This document shows positions 1 through 9,118 of a DNA stretch of 64,000 nucleotides, piece by piece (the stretch's first letter is position 1; every line of letters starts with the position of its first letter). A program made the translations under genes and the position numbers. The stretch covers positions 372,001 through 436,000 of the forward strand of contig CATOSZ010000005.1 of the NCBI GenBank assembly GCA_951812805.1, written 5' to 3'. The DNA is from an uncultured Alphaproteobacteria bacterium. Its GTDB lineage: Bacteria; Pseudomonadota; Alphaproteobacteria; GCA-2731375. Below the pieces are notes generated by a model. That model was not told the origin of the DNA. It ran no database searches and saw only the letters and a program-made list of their open reading frames with translations.

Positions 1-45
1 TTTGTAAACCTCAGGTCGGGGGTTCGAGTCCCTCCGCCGGCACCA
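1..45 (+). tRNA. tRNA-Thr(UGU), 3' portion only (5' half outside the window)
   Basis: Anticodon loop TTTGTAA, T-arm GGGGG-TTCGAGT-CCCTC, acceptor strand CGCCGGCA and encoded CCA. Confidence 0.88.
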
Positions 46-179
46 TGATTTCCCACACAGCGGCAGTGCCACGATCGAGATGGGGGCGGCCGCCGGGACG
101 CCCGACCTCGACCGCTTAAGCCCTTCTTAACCGCGTCTGGTTACGCTTGCGCAGGGTTAACGGCCCGCCGGGGAGGCCC

Positions 180-803
180 ATGCGCATCGGTGTCGACTTC
201 GACAATACTCTCGCCTGTTACGACGAGCTGTTCGCGGCGTTGGCGAGCGAGGAAGGCCTGCTGTCGCGCACGCCGCCCGGCGGCAAGCGCGGGGTGCGCG
301 ATGCGGTTCGCAAGCTGCCGGACGGCGAGCTCGCCTGGCGCCGCCTCCAGGGCCTCGCCTATGGCCGCCACATGGCGCGGGCGACCTTGTTTCCAGGCGC
401 GGGCGAAACGCTTGCCCGCTGGCGGGGCGAGGGCGCGCGGATTTTCATCATCAGCCACAAGACCCGGGTCTCCGCCGACGATCCCCGCGGCGTGGACCTG
501 CGTCGCCAAGCCATGGCCTGGCTACGCGCGCACGATCTGGTGGGCGCGGAAACGGCACCGGTCCGCGCCGAGGACGTCTTCTTCAACGACAATCGCGCGG
601 ACAAGCTCGCGCGGATTGCGCGGCTCGGCTGCGACCTCTTCGTCGACGACCTGGAGGAGGTGTTTCGCGAACCCGCCTTTCCCCCCGCCACCGTGGCGGT
701 CCTGTTCGATCCGCACGGCACCACCACCGCCGCCGGCCCCTGGCATCGGATCGACGCCTGGTCCGAGCTGAACCGCAGGGAGGCCGCCGGTGCCGCCGCC
801 TGA
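180..803 (+). CDS. HAD-superfamily hydrolase
   Basis: N-terminus MRIGVDFDNTLACYD (DxDxT motif I); overlaps the next gene. Confidence 0.8.
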   Translation: MRIGVDFDNTLACYDELFAALASEEGLLSRTPPGGKRGVRDAVRKLPDGELAWRRLQGLAYGRHMARATLFPGAGETLARWRGEGARIFIISHKTRVSADDPRGVDLRRQAMAWLRAHDLVGAETAPVRAEDVFFNDNRADKLARIARLGCDLFVDDLEEVFREPAFPPATVAVLFDPHGTTTAAGPWHRIDAWSELNRREAAGAAA

Positions 804-1752
804 AGCCATCGCCGAAACCCTGTTGGGGGGCCGCGTCGGCCGGCTCGAACGGCTGCCGGGCGGCGGCAACAACCGGCTCTATCGTCTGCGGGCGGAGGAT
901 GGGCGCGACTTCGCCCTGAAGACCTACGCCCGCGACCGGGACGATGCCCGCGACCGGTTGGGAGCGGAGTTCGGCGGCCTCGACTTCCTCTGGTCCCGGG
1001 GCGAGCGGCGCGTGCCGCGCCCCATCGCCGCCGACAGAAGCGCAGGCGTCGCCCTCTACGACTGGATCGACGGCGAGGCGGTGACGACGCCCGGGCCGGC
1101 GGACCTCGCCGCCGTCGTCGATTTCGTCTCGGCGTTGCGCCGTGCCGGCGAAGCGCCGGAGGCCCGGGCCTTGCCGCTCGCCTCGGAGGCCTGCCTTTCC
1201 GGGCGCGAGATCCTGCGCCAGATCGCGGCCCGCCGCACGAGCCTCGGCGCCGTCGGCGACCCGGCGTTGCGTCGCTTTCTGCTGGAGCGTTTCGACCCGC
1301 TGCATGCCCGACTCGCAGGCCGGCTGCCCCTGGACCCCGAACCGGAGATCCCGCCCGAGGCGCGCCTGCTGTCGCCTTCCGACTTCGGCTTTCACAATGC
1401 GCTGCGCCGGCCGGACGGCGCCCTGGTCTTCCTCGACTTCGAATATTTCGGCTGGGACGATCCCGCCAAGCTGATCGCCGACTTCGAGCTGCACCCCGCC
1501 ATGGGCCTGAGCCCGGAGATGGCCCGCACCTTCCGCGCCGAGGTGCTGGCGCTGTTCCCCGACCAACCGGCGCTCGGCGCGCGCGTCGCGACGTTGCGCC
1601 CGCTCTTCGCGCTGCGCTGGAGCCTGATCGTGCTGAACCCCTTCCTTCCCCAGGGCCGGCGCCGGCAAGACTTTCTGGCGGACGGCGGCGCCCTGGACGT
1701 GCTGTGCCGGCGCCGCCTGGCGACGGCCGATGCCGTGCTTTCCCCGCTCTGA
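790..1752 (+). CDS. Aminoglycoside/choline phosphotransferase-like kinase
   Basis: APH-like GGGNNRLYRL ... FALKTY; LSPSDFGFHNALRR ... LVFLDFEYFGWDDPAKLIAD catalytic motifs. Confidence 0.8.
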   Translation: MPPPEAIAETLLGGRVGRLERLPGGGNNRLYRLRAEDGRDFALKTYARDRDDARDRLGAEFGGLDFLWSRGERRVPRPIAADRSAGVALYDWIDGEAVTTPGPADLAAVVDFVSALRRAGEAPEARALPLASEACLSGREILRQIAARRTSLGAVGDPALRRFLLERFDPLHARLAGRLPLDPEPEIPPEARLLSPSDFGFHNALRRPDGALVFLDFEYFGWDDPAKLIADFELHPAMGLSPEMARTFRAEVLALFPDQPALGARVATLRPLFALRWSLIVLNPFLPQGRRRQDFLADGGALDVLCRRRLATADAVLSPL

Positions 1753-1765
1753 CGAAAGGCTGCCC

Positions 1766-2638
1766 ATGATTCCCGAACCCCTTCGCATGCACCGCGAACT
1801 CGAGGCCCGCCTGGCGACGCCGCCACTGGACGAGCGTTCGCTGGCGCTCCGCCGTCTGGCCTTCCGCGGCATGGTCGGCGGCGAGCGCGGGCATCTCGGC
1901 TCCGCCTTTTCGGCGATCGAAATCCTGCGGGTGCTGTACGACGACATCATGGTGCACCGTGCCGATGAACCCGACTGGGCCTTGCGCGACCGGGCGATCC
2001 TCTCGAAGGGACATGGTTGCCTGGCGCTCTATGCCATCCTCGCCGATAGCGGTTATTTCCCGGCGGAGGAACTCGACCGCTTCTGCCATGTCGACGGCAT
2101 GCTCGGCGGTCATCCCGACGCGACCAAGGTGCCGGGCGTCGAGGCGTCGACCGGCGCGCTCGGCCACGGGCCGTCCATCGGCCTCGGCCTGGCGCTCGCG
2201 GCACGGATGAAGGCGGCGGTCTGGCGTGTCTTCGTCGTCACCGGCGACGGCGAGATCAACGAGGGCGCGGTCTGGGAAGCGGCGATGATGGCCGGCAAGC
2301 ACGGCCTCGACAACCTGACGATCATCGTCGACTACAATAAACACCAGTCCTACGCCGCCACGGCCGAGGTCCAGGACCTCGAACCCTTGGCGGCGAAGTG
2401 GGAAAGTTTCGGCTTCGCCGTCGGCGAGGTCGACGGGCATGACGTCGGCGAGTTGCGCCGCACGCTCACCTCCCTCCCCTTCAAGAGCGGTCGGCCGAGC
2501 GCGGTGATCGCCCATACCGTCAAGGGCAAGGGCGTCTCCTTCGCCGAGAACGACATGGCCTGGCATCACAAGTCGCGCCTCGCTCCGGATCAACTGGACG
2601 CGGTGTACGACGAACTCGGAGGGCGGCACGGTGCGTAA
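1766..2638 (+). CDS. Transketolase, N-terminal (TPP-binding) subunit
   Basis: ILSKGHGCLALYAILADSGYF, GHGPSIGLGLA, VVTGDGEINEGAVWEA. Confidence 0.9.
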   Translation: MIPEPLRMHRELEARLATPPLDERSLALRRLAFRGMVGGERGHLGSAFSAIEILRVLYDDIMVHRADEPDWALRDRAILSKGHGCLALYAILADSGYFPAEELDRFCHVDGMLGGHPDATKVPGVEASTGALGHGPSIGLGLALAARMKAAVWRVFVVTGDGEINEGAVWEAAMMAGKHGLDNLTIIVDYNKHQSYAATAEVQDLEPLAAKWESFGFAVGEVDGHDVGELRRTLTSLPFKSGRPSAVIAHTVKGKGVSFAENDMAWHHKSRLAPDQLDAVYDELGGRHGA

Positions 2639-3569
2639 AACCTGTCTGAACAGCGTCCTGGACCTGGCCCGGCGCGATGCCCGCGTGGTCTTCGTCGGCT
2701 CTGACCTCGGCGTCGGCACCCTGGACGCCTTTCGCGAAGAGCTGCCCGATCGCTTCTTCATGGAGGGGGTCGCCGAGCAGAACCTGATCGGCGTCGCCGC
2801 CGGCCTGGCGATGGAAGGCTACATCCCCTACGTCAACACCATCGCCACCTTCCTGACTCGGCGCTGCTATGAACAGGTCGCCGTCGACCTCTGCATGCAC
2901 CGCCTGCCCGTCCGCCTGATCGCCAACGGCGGCGGCCTGGTCTACGCCCCGCTCGGGCCCACCCACATGGCGATCGAGGACATGGGCATCATGCGGGCGC
3001 TGCCGAACATGACCGTCGTCGCGCCGTGCGACGCGGAAGAGATGGCCCGCTTCATGGAGAGCACGCTGGAGCTTCCCGGCCCCTGTTACATCCGCCTCGC
3101 CAAGGGCGGCGACCGGGTCGTGTCCGAGGCGGCGCACGGCTTCGAGATCGGCCAGGGCATCCAGCTTCGCCCCGAAGGCGAAGTGGCGCTGGTCGCCACC
3201 GGCATCGCCACGACGCGGGCGCTGGACGCGGCCGAGATCCTGACCGCGCAGGGAATCGAGGCGGGCGTCCTGCACCTGCATACGGTGAAGCCACTGGACG
3301 AAGCGCGTCTGCTGGATCTCGCCGGCCGGGCGCGGGCGGTCGTCACGATCGAGGAACACACCCTGGTCGGCGGCCTCGGCAGCGCCGTCGCGGATCTGCT
3401 GGTCGACCGCCTGCCCGGCACGGCGCCGCCGCTGTTGCGCCTCGGCCTGCCGGACGCCTTTCCCGCCAACTACGGTGGTCAGGACGATCTGCTGGCGCTG
3501 GCCGGCCTGACGCCCGAGGGCATCGCGGCATCGGTCGGGGACTTCCTCGATGCCAGACGGGCCGCCTGA
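2631..3569 (+). CDS. Transketolase, C-terminal subunit
   Basis: FMEGVAEQNLIGVAAGLAMEGYIPYVNTIATF; overlaps the N-terminal subunit gene. Confidence 0.9.
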   Translation: MRKTCLNSVLDLARRDARVVFVGSDLGVGTLDAFREELPDRFFMEGVAEQNLIGVAAGLAMEGYIPYVNTIATFLTRRCYEQVAVDLCMHRLPVRLIANGGGLVYAPLGPTHMAIEDMGIMRALPNMTVVAPCDAEEMARFMESTLELPGPCYIRLAKGGDRVVSEAAHGFEIGQGIQLRPEGEVALVATGIATTRALDAAEILTAQGIEAGVLHLHTVKPLDEARLLDLAGRARAVVTIEEHTLVGGLGSAVADLLVDRLPGTAPPLLRLGLPDAFPANYGGQDDLLALAGLTPEGIAASVGDFLDARRAA

Positions 3570-4396
3570 TGCTGGCGCTGGATCGCTATCCGACGGGCTT
3601 TCTCCCGGACGAGGAGACGGCGCTGCATCGCCGCTTCCTGGCGGACGGCCACGTCATTATTCCCGTCGCCGACCCCGACCGGCTGGACCGGCTGCGGGCC
3701 GCCATCGCCGGCCTTGCCGCGCACCATCTCGATATCGCGATGCCGGAGGCGCCGGGCGATTTTCTCGATGCGATCCACACCCGGGTCGGCCCGGCGGCGC
3801 TGAACGGCTTCAAGCTCGCCGTCATCGAAGGGTTGCAGGCCGATGCCGGCGTCCGGCGCGACTATTTCGAGCTGGCCCGCCCGGCGCTGGAAGTCCTCGT
3901 CGGCAACGAGCTGGCGATGCAGCGCCGCCTCAACCTCTCGGTGCAGCTGCCGGGCGACGACAGCGCGCTGCTGCCGGTGCACGCCGACGTGTGGAACGGC
4001 GATTCCCCCTTCGAGGTCGTGGTTTGGCTGCCCCTGGTCGATTGCCACGGCAGCAAGAGCATGTTCCTGCTGCCGCCCGCCGCCCAGGCCCGCCACGAGG
4101 CCGATTTCCAGCGCTATTCCGAGGCGGGCACCGACGAGCTGTTCGCGGCGATCCGCGACGAGGTCGTCTGGCTGGACGTGCCCTACGGCACCGCCCTGCT
4201 GTTCAGCCAGAACCTGATGCACGGCAACATCGTCAACGGCGAGGCGGAGACCCGCTGGTCGCTCAACTGCCGGTTCAAGAGCCTGTTCTCGCCCTACGCC
4301 AGCAACCGGTTGGGGGAGTTCTTCGAGCCGATCACCATCCGCGCGGCCAGCCGCCTCGGCATGGCGCATCGCATGCCGGAGGATTTCGATGAGTGA
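3569..4396 (+). CDS. 2OG-Fe(II)/phytanoyl-CoA dioxygenase-like protein (sporadic carbohydrate cluster type)
   Basis: ATG overlaps upstream TGA; LLPVHADVWNGDSPFEVVVWLPLVD ... HGNIVNGEAETRWSLNCRFKSLFSPY. Confidence 0.75.
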   Translation: MLALDRYPTGFLPDEETALHRRFLADGHVIIPVADPDRLDRLRAAIAGLAAHHLDIAMPEAPGDFLDAIHTRVGPAALNGFKLAVIEGLQADAGVRRDYFELARPALEVLVGNELAMQRRLNLSVQLPGDDSALLPVHADVWNGDSPFEVVVWLPLVDCHGSKSMFLLPPAAQARHEADFQRYSEAGTDELFAAIRDEVVWLDVPYGTALLFSQNLMHGNIVNGEAETRWSLNCRFKSLFSPYASNRLGEFFEPITIRAASRLGMAHRMPEDFDE

Positions 4397-4805
4397 GGCC
4401 CTGGCCTTTCCCAACCGCCGTGGCCATCGCGGCTATATCGCCTCGCGCCCGGTGCGCGGCCAGATGTGGCCGCAGCACGTGCAGAACCTGGTGGTACGCG
4501 ACCACGCCCGCAAGCACGGCCTCGAGTTCCTGTTGAGCGCGACGGAATACGCCATGGGCGGCTGCTACATGAACCTGGAGGCGGTGCTGGCGGAACTCGA
4601 CAATCTGGAAGGCGTCATCCTGTTCTCCGTCCATATGCTGCCCAAGCGGGCGGAGCGGCGCTGGGAAATCTACGACCGGGTGCTGGGTGCCGGCTGCGAC
4701 CTGCACGGCGCGTTGGAGGGGCTGGTGATCCGGGACGGCGACGATTTGTTGCGGCTGGAGGACCTCCTCATCCTCGAGACCCTGACCGGGGAGACGAGCC
4801 CTTGA
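4389..4805 (+). CDS. LIC12192-like sporadic carbohydrate cluster small protein
   Basis: 138 aa; RGYIASRPVRGQMWPQHVQNLVVRDHARKHGLEFLLSATEYAMGGCYMNLEAVL; matches remembered family pattern and neighbourhood. Confidence 0.7.
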   Translation: MSEALAFPNRRGHRGYIASRPVRGQMWPQHVQNLVVRDHARKHGLEFLLSATEYAMGGCYMNLEAVLAELDNLEGVILFSVHMLPKRAERRWEIYDRVLGAGCDLHGALEGLVIRDGDDLLRLEDLLILETLTGETSP

Positions 4806-5464
4806 GCTATGTCGATTTCGTCGGCCGCCTGCACACGGCGACGTCGCGCGACTACCTGGAGCGGGTAACGGCGCACGACAAGGCCGCCTGCGCCGAAGTG
4901 GCGCTTGGCTGGGGCGAGGACTATTGGGACGGCGCGCGGGAACACGGCTATGGCGGCTATCGCTATGACGGGCGCTGGCGCGTCGTCGCCGAGGCCATGG
5001 TGGCGCACTACGGCCTGGCGCCAGGCGCCCGCATCCTCGATGTCGGCTGCGGCAAAGGCTTTTTGCTGTACGAATTCACCCAGGTCCTGGAATCCGTCGA
5101 GGTCCACGGCATCGACATCTCCTGCTACGGGATCGAACACGCCAAGCCCGAGATCCGGGACCGGCTCGTCCACGGGCGGGCGAGCGCCCTGTCCTGGGAC
5201 GACGGCGCGTTCGATCTCGTCTACTCGATCAACACGCTGCACAACCTCTATAACCACGAGCTTCACAGCGCCGTCTGCGAGATGCAGCGCGTCGGCCGGG
5301 GGGCGAAGCACATCACCGTCGAATCCTACCGGAACGAGCGGGAGAAGGTGAACCTGCTCTATTGGCAGCTGACCTGCCGCGCCTTCCTGACGCCGCAGGA
5401 GTGGGAATTCGCCTTCGCCCAGGCCGGTTATGACGGCGACTACGGCTGCATCTATTTCGAGTGA
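4802..5464 (+). CDS. Class I SAM-dependent methyltransferase
   Basis: TTG start overlapping upstream stop; ARILDVGCGKGFLLYEF, DLVYSINTLHNLYN. Confidence 0.8.
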   Translation: MSYVDFVGRLHTATSRDYLERVTAHDKAACAEVALGWGEDYWDGAREHGYGGYRYDGRWRVVAEAMVAHYGLAPGARILDVGCGKGFLLYEFTQVLESVEVHGIDISCYGIEHAKPEIRDRLVHGRASALSWDDGAFDLVYSINTLHNLYNHELHSAVCEMQRVGRGAKHITVESYRNEREKVNLLYWQLTCRAFLTPQEWEFAFAQAGYDGDYGCIYFE

Positions 5465-5484
5465 CCGCCCAGGGAGACCCGCCC

Positions 5485-6165
5485 ATGAACGCCCGCACCC
5501 GGGAAGCCCAGTACGAGGACTGCCTGCGCGTCGCCGAGGACGCGGGCATCGCGCGCCTGGGCGTGATGAGCAACCAGGTCTGGCACGAGGATCCCAAGCG
5601 CCTGGCCTTCGTGCTGGCCCGCTACAAGTTCGTCGCCAAGATGCTGGCGGGGCGCAACCGGGTCCTGGAGGTCGGCTGCGCCGACGCCTTCGCCACCCGC
5701 ATCGTCCAGGCGGAGGTCGGCCACGTCACCGCCGTCGACCTCGACCCCGTGTTCATCGCCGACGCCGAGGGCCGCCGTCATGCCGACTGGCCGATGGACC
5801 TGCGGGTACACGACATGCTCTCGGGGCCCTTGGACGGTGGCTATGACGCCGCCTACAGCCTCGACGTGCTGGAACATATCGAGGCGGCGGCGGAGGATCG
5901 CTTCCTCGCCAATTTCGCCGCTTCCCTCAGGCCGGAGGGCGCCGCGATCATCGGGATGCCGTCACTCGCCAGCCAGGCCTACGCCTCGCCGCAAAGCCTC
6001 GCCGGTCATGTCAACTGCAAGGACGGCCCGGACCTGCAGGCGGTGCTGGCCCGCCATTTCACCCATGTCTTCGTCTTCTCGATGAACGACGAGGTGGTCC
6101 ACACCGGCTATTGGCCGATGGCGCACTACTATCTCGGCCTCTGCTGCGGCCCGAAGGCCCCGTGA
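5485..6165 (+). CDS. Class I SAM-dependent methyltransferase
   Basis: RVLEVGCADAFATRIVQAEVGHVTAVDLD ... YSLDVLEHIE. Confidence 0.8.
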   Translation: MNARTREAQYEDCLRVAEDAGIARLGVMSNQVWHEDPKRLAFVLARYKFVAKMLAGRNRVLEVGCADAFATRIVQAEVGHVTAVDLDPVFIADAEGRRHADWPMDLRVHDMLSGPLDGGYDAAYSLDVLEHIEAAAEDRFLANFAASLRPEGAAIIGMPSLASQAYASPQSLAGHVNCKDGPDLQAVLARHFTHVFVFSMNDEVVHTGYWPMAHYYLGLCCGPKAP

Positions 6166-7049
6166 CCCCGGCACGGCGGATCCTGATCGTCGGCGGCGAT
6201 TCCGCCATCGGCGCCGCCGCCGCCGCCCGCCTCGAAGCGGACGGCCACGACGTCTGGTCGTCCACACGCCGGCCCGGGACCGATCATCCGTTCCTCGACC
6301 TCGCCACCTTCGGTTCGCCGGCGACGTCCTTGCCGGATGTCGACATGGCGATCATCGCCGCCGCCATCGCCCGGCTCGGCGCCTGCGCCGAAGATCCCGC
6401 GGCCACCACCGCGGTCAACGTCACCGGCACGCTGCACCTCGCCCGCCACCTCGCCGAACGCGGCACCCGGGTCCTGTTTCTGTCGAGCGACAAGGTGTTC
6501 GACGGCTGCGTGGCCCACCGTCCGCGCCAGGACCGGGCGGCACCAGAGACCGAGTATGGCCGCCAGAAGGCCCTCGCCGAGGCCGGGATCCGCGCGCTCG
6601 GACCACGCGGCGCGATCCTGCGCTTGGCCAAGGTGTTGGGGCCGGGCGAACCGCTGTTGGTCGATTGGACCCGCGCCTTGCGGCAAGGGCGCGAGATTCA
6701 GCCCTTCGCCGATATGTACCTGGCACCGGTGCCCCGCGATCTGGTGGCCGAGACCCTGGCTGCCATCGTCGCGGGCGGTGGCGGCGGCGTCTACCAGCTC
6801 TCCGGGCGGGAGGAGGTGAGCTACGGGGAGCTCGCGAGCCGTCTCGCCCGCCGGCTCGGCGTCTCGGCGGACCTGGTCCGGCCCCGTGCCGCAGATCCCC
6901 ATCAGTTTCCGTTCGAAGCCCGGCCGCGCCACAGTACCCTCGACATGACGCGCGAGGCCCGCGAATTCGCCCTCGCGCCGCCCGGCATCGACGAGACTCT
7001 GAACGCCTTGGTCGGCGGCTTGAACGGGCGCGCGGATCGATTAGGCTGA
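6162..7049 (+). CDS. NAD(P)-dependent sugar epimerase/reductase (extended SDR, RmlD-like)
   Basis: GTG start overlapping upstream stop; RRILIVGGDSAIGAAAAARLEADGHDV, LFLSSDKVFDG, YGRQKALAE. Confidence 0.8.
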   Translation: MTPARRILIVGGDSAIGAAAAARLEADGHDVWSSTRRPGTDHPFLDLATFGSPATSLPDVDMAIIAAAIARLGACAEDPAATTAVNVTGTLHLARHLAERGTRVLFLSSDKVFDGCVAHRPRQDRAAPETEYGRQKALAEAGIRALGPRGAILRLAKVLGPGEPLLVDWTRALRQGREIQPFADMYLAPVPRDLVAETLAAIVAGGGGGVYQLSGREEVSYGELASRLARRLGVSADLVRPRAADPHQFPFEARPRHSTLDMTREAREFALAPPGIDETLNALVGGLNGRADRLG

Positions 7050-7083
7050 CCGCTCGTTCCAGCACAGGCGGGAGATTGCCGAC

Positions 7084-7545
7084 ATGGCCACGACCCTCGA
7101 TCCCAACACCGTCGACGAGACCGTCGGCTCCTCCTATCCCGCGCCGTTCCGGGCTTCGACCGAAGGGCGGCGGGTGCGCCGGCTGACCGACGTGCTGGGG
7201 CTGACGAACTTCGCCGTCAACGTGGTCACGCTCGATCCCGGCGCCGCCTCCTCGCAGCGGCACTGGCATTCCAAGCAGGACGAATTCGTTCAGATTCTGG
7301 AGGGCGAGGCGACGCTGGTGAGCGATGCCGGCGAACAGCCGCTCGGCCCCGGCATGATGGCCGCCTTCCCGGCCGGCGACGGCGATGGCCACACGCTGGT
7401 GAACAACACGGCCACGCCCGTGGTCTTCCTGGTCGTCGGCGACCGCGCGCCCGGCGACCAATGTCACTATCCCGACATCGACCTGCATATGCGCGTCGGC
7501 GGCGGCAGCAACGGGTTTTTCCACAAGAGCGGTGCGCCTTACTGA
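7084..7545 (+). CDS. Cupin-domain protein
   Basis: SQRHWHSKQDEFVQILEGEATLVSDAGEQPLGPGMMAAFPAGDGDGHTLVNNT. Confidence 0.8.
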   Translation: MATTLDPNTVDETVGSSYPAPFRASTEGRRVRRLTDVLGLTNFAVNVVTLDPGAASSQRHWHSKQDEFVQILEGEATLVSDAGEQPLGPGMMAAFPAGDGDGHTLVNNTATPVVFLVVGDRAPGDQCHYPDIDLHMRVGGGSNGFFHKSGAPY

Positions 7546-7565
7546 GGCGCGGGAGGAGACGAGCC

Positions 7566-8495
7566 ATGAGCACGCAACGCATCCTCGCCACCGGATTGCG
7601 CTTTCCCGAGGGACCCATCGCGCTGCCCGGCGGCGATATCCTGCTGGTCGAAATCGCCCGCGGCACGCTTTCACGGGTGACGCCCGCGGGCGAGGTTTCC
7701 GTCGTCGCCGAGACCGGCGGCGGGCCGAACGGCGCCGCCATGGGTCCGGACGGCAAGGTCTACATCTGCAACAACGGCGGCTTCCGCTGGCACGACATCG
7801 CCGGCCGCCTGATCCCCGGCCTCTCGGGCGCCGAGTACGAGGGCGGGCGGATCGAACGGGTCGACATCGAGACCGGCGCGGTCGAGGTGCTGTATTCCGC
7901 GTGCGACGGCGAAGGGCTGAAGGGCCCGAACGACATCGTCTTCGACAGCGACGGCGGTTTCTGGTTCACCGACCACGGCAAATCGCGCTGGCGGGACCGG
8001 GACCGGGGCGGCGTCTTCTATGCCCGCGCCGACGGCAGCGAGATCGTCGAGGTCGTGCATCCGATCGAGGATCCCAACGGCGTCGGCCTGTCCGCGGACG
8101 AGCGTTTTCTCTATGTCGCCGAGACCCATGCGGGGCGTCTGTGGCGTTTCGAGATCGAGGCGCCCGGCCGCATCGTCAAGGGCAAGGGCGAGCAACGCTG
8201 GTTCCACGGCACCCTGCTGGCGAGCGTCGACGACTTCCGCTTTTTCGATTCCCTCGCCGTGGACAGCGCCGGCAACGTCTGCGTCGGCACCATCCTGAAG
8301 GGCGGCATCACCGTGATCGCGCCCGAGGGCGGCATCATCGACTTCGTCGAGACGCCGGGCGACGACTTCGCGACCAACATCTGTTTCGGCGGCCCGGACC
8401 TGCGCACCGCCTACATCACCCTGTCGGCGACCGGTCAGCTCGTGGAAATGGAATGGCCGAGGCCGGGCCTGCCGCTCAACCATTTGAACCGGTGA
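7566..8495 (+). CDS. SMP-30/gluconolactonase/LRE family protein
   Basis: GLRFPEGPIAL ... GPNDIVFDSDGGFWFTDHGKS ... PNGVGLSADERFLYVAET. Confidence 0.85.
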   Translation: MSTQRILATGLRFPEGPIALPGGDILLVEIARGTLSRVTPAGEVSVVAETGGGPNGAAMGPDGKVYICNNGGFRWHDIAGRLIPGLSGAEYEGGRIERVDIETGAVEVLYSACDGEGLKGPNDIVFDSDGGFWFTDHGKSRWRDRDRGGVFYARADGSEIVEVVHPIEDPNGVGLSADERFLYVAETHAGRLWRFEIEAPGRIVKGKGEQRWFHGTLLASVDDFRFFDSLAVDSAGNVCVGTILKGGITVIAPEGGIIDFVETPGDDFATNICFGGPDLRTAYITLSATGQLVEMEWPRPGLPLNHLNR

Positions 8496-8545
8496 GGGGC
8501 GAGGGCGTATCCTGTCCCGAACCCGCGATCCCAAGGAGAGACATC

Positions 8546-9103
8546 ATGTTTGCACTCGACAACTTCATCGAGGACTGCCGCCAGGCGGTAGCCGAGGACG
8601 ACAGCCACAAGGCGGTACGTGAGATCGTGGACCGCGCGGTGTCCGATCCCGCCGGCGTGCTCGCCGCACTCGGCACGCCGGACAAGGCCGGCGTCGCCAA
8701 GATCCACGCCGACGACGATCTCACCATCATCAACGTCGTCTGGGGCCCGGGCATGACGATCATGCCGCATAACCACGAGATGTGGGCGGTGATCGGCGTC
8801 TATGGCGGGCGCGAGGACAACGTCTTCTGGCGCCGCGTGGCCGAGGCCGAAGGCGGCTTGATCGAGGCAGCGGGCGCCCGCTCGCTCGGCCCGAAGGACT
8901 GCGCGCCGCTGGGGCGCGACATCATCCATTCGGTGACCAATCCGCTCGGCCAGCTGACCAGCGCGATCCATGTCTACGGCGGCCAGTTCTTCGACATGCC
9001 GCGCAGCGAATGGGACCATGCCAGCCTGCAGGAAGGCGAGTACGACGTCGCGAAGAACATGCGCCTGTTCGAGGAGTCGAACGCCCGCCTCGCCGCAGCA
9101 TAA
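8546..9103 (+). CDS. Cysteine-dioxygenase-like cupin protein
   Basis: VVWGPGMTIMPHNHEMWAVIGVYGGREDNVFWRR; FGDIIHSVTNP-like second motif. Confidence 0.6.
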   Translation: MFALDNFIEDCRQAVAEDDSHKAVREIVDRAVSDPAGVLAALGTPDKAGVAKIHADDDLTIINVVWGPGMTIMPHNHEMWAVIGVYGGREDNVFWRRVAEAEGGLIEAAGARSLGPKDCAPLGRDIIHSVTNPLGQLTSAIHVYGGQFFDMPRSEWDHASLQEGEYDVAKNMRLFEESNARLAAA

Positions 9104-9118
9104 GAGGGGCGGCCGATC

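Noticed and set aside
359-2761. Very long antisense ORF (800 aa, minus strand) across the HAD/APH/transketolase genes
   Set aside because: Arg/Gly/Ala-rich, low-complexity shadow ORF typical of high-GC DNA; the plus-strand frames have strong family motifs.
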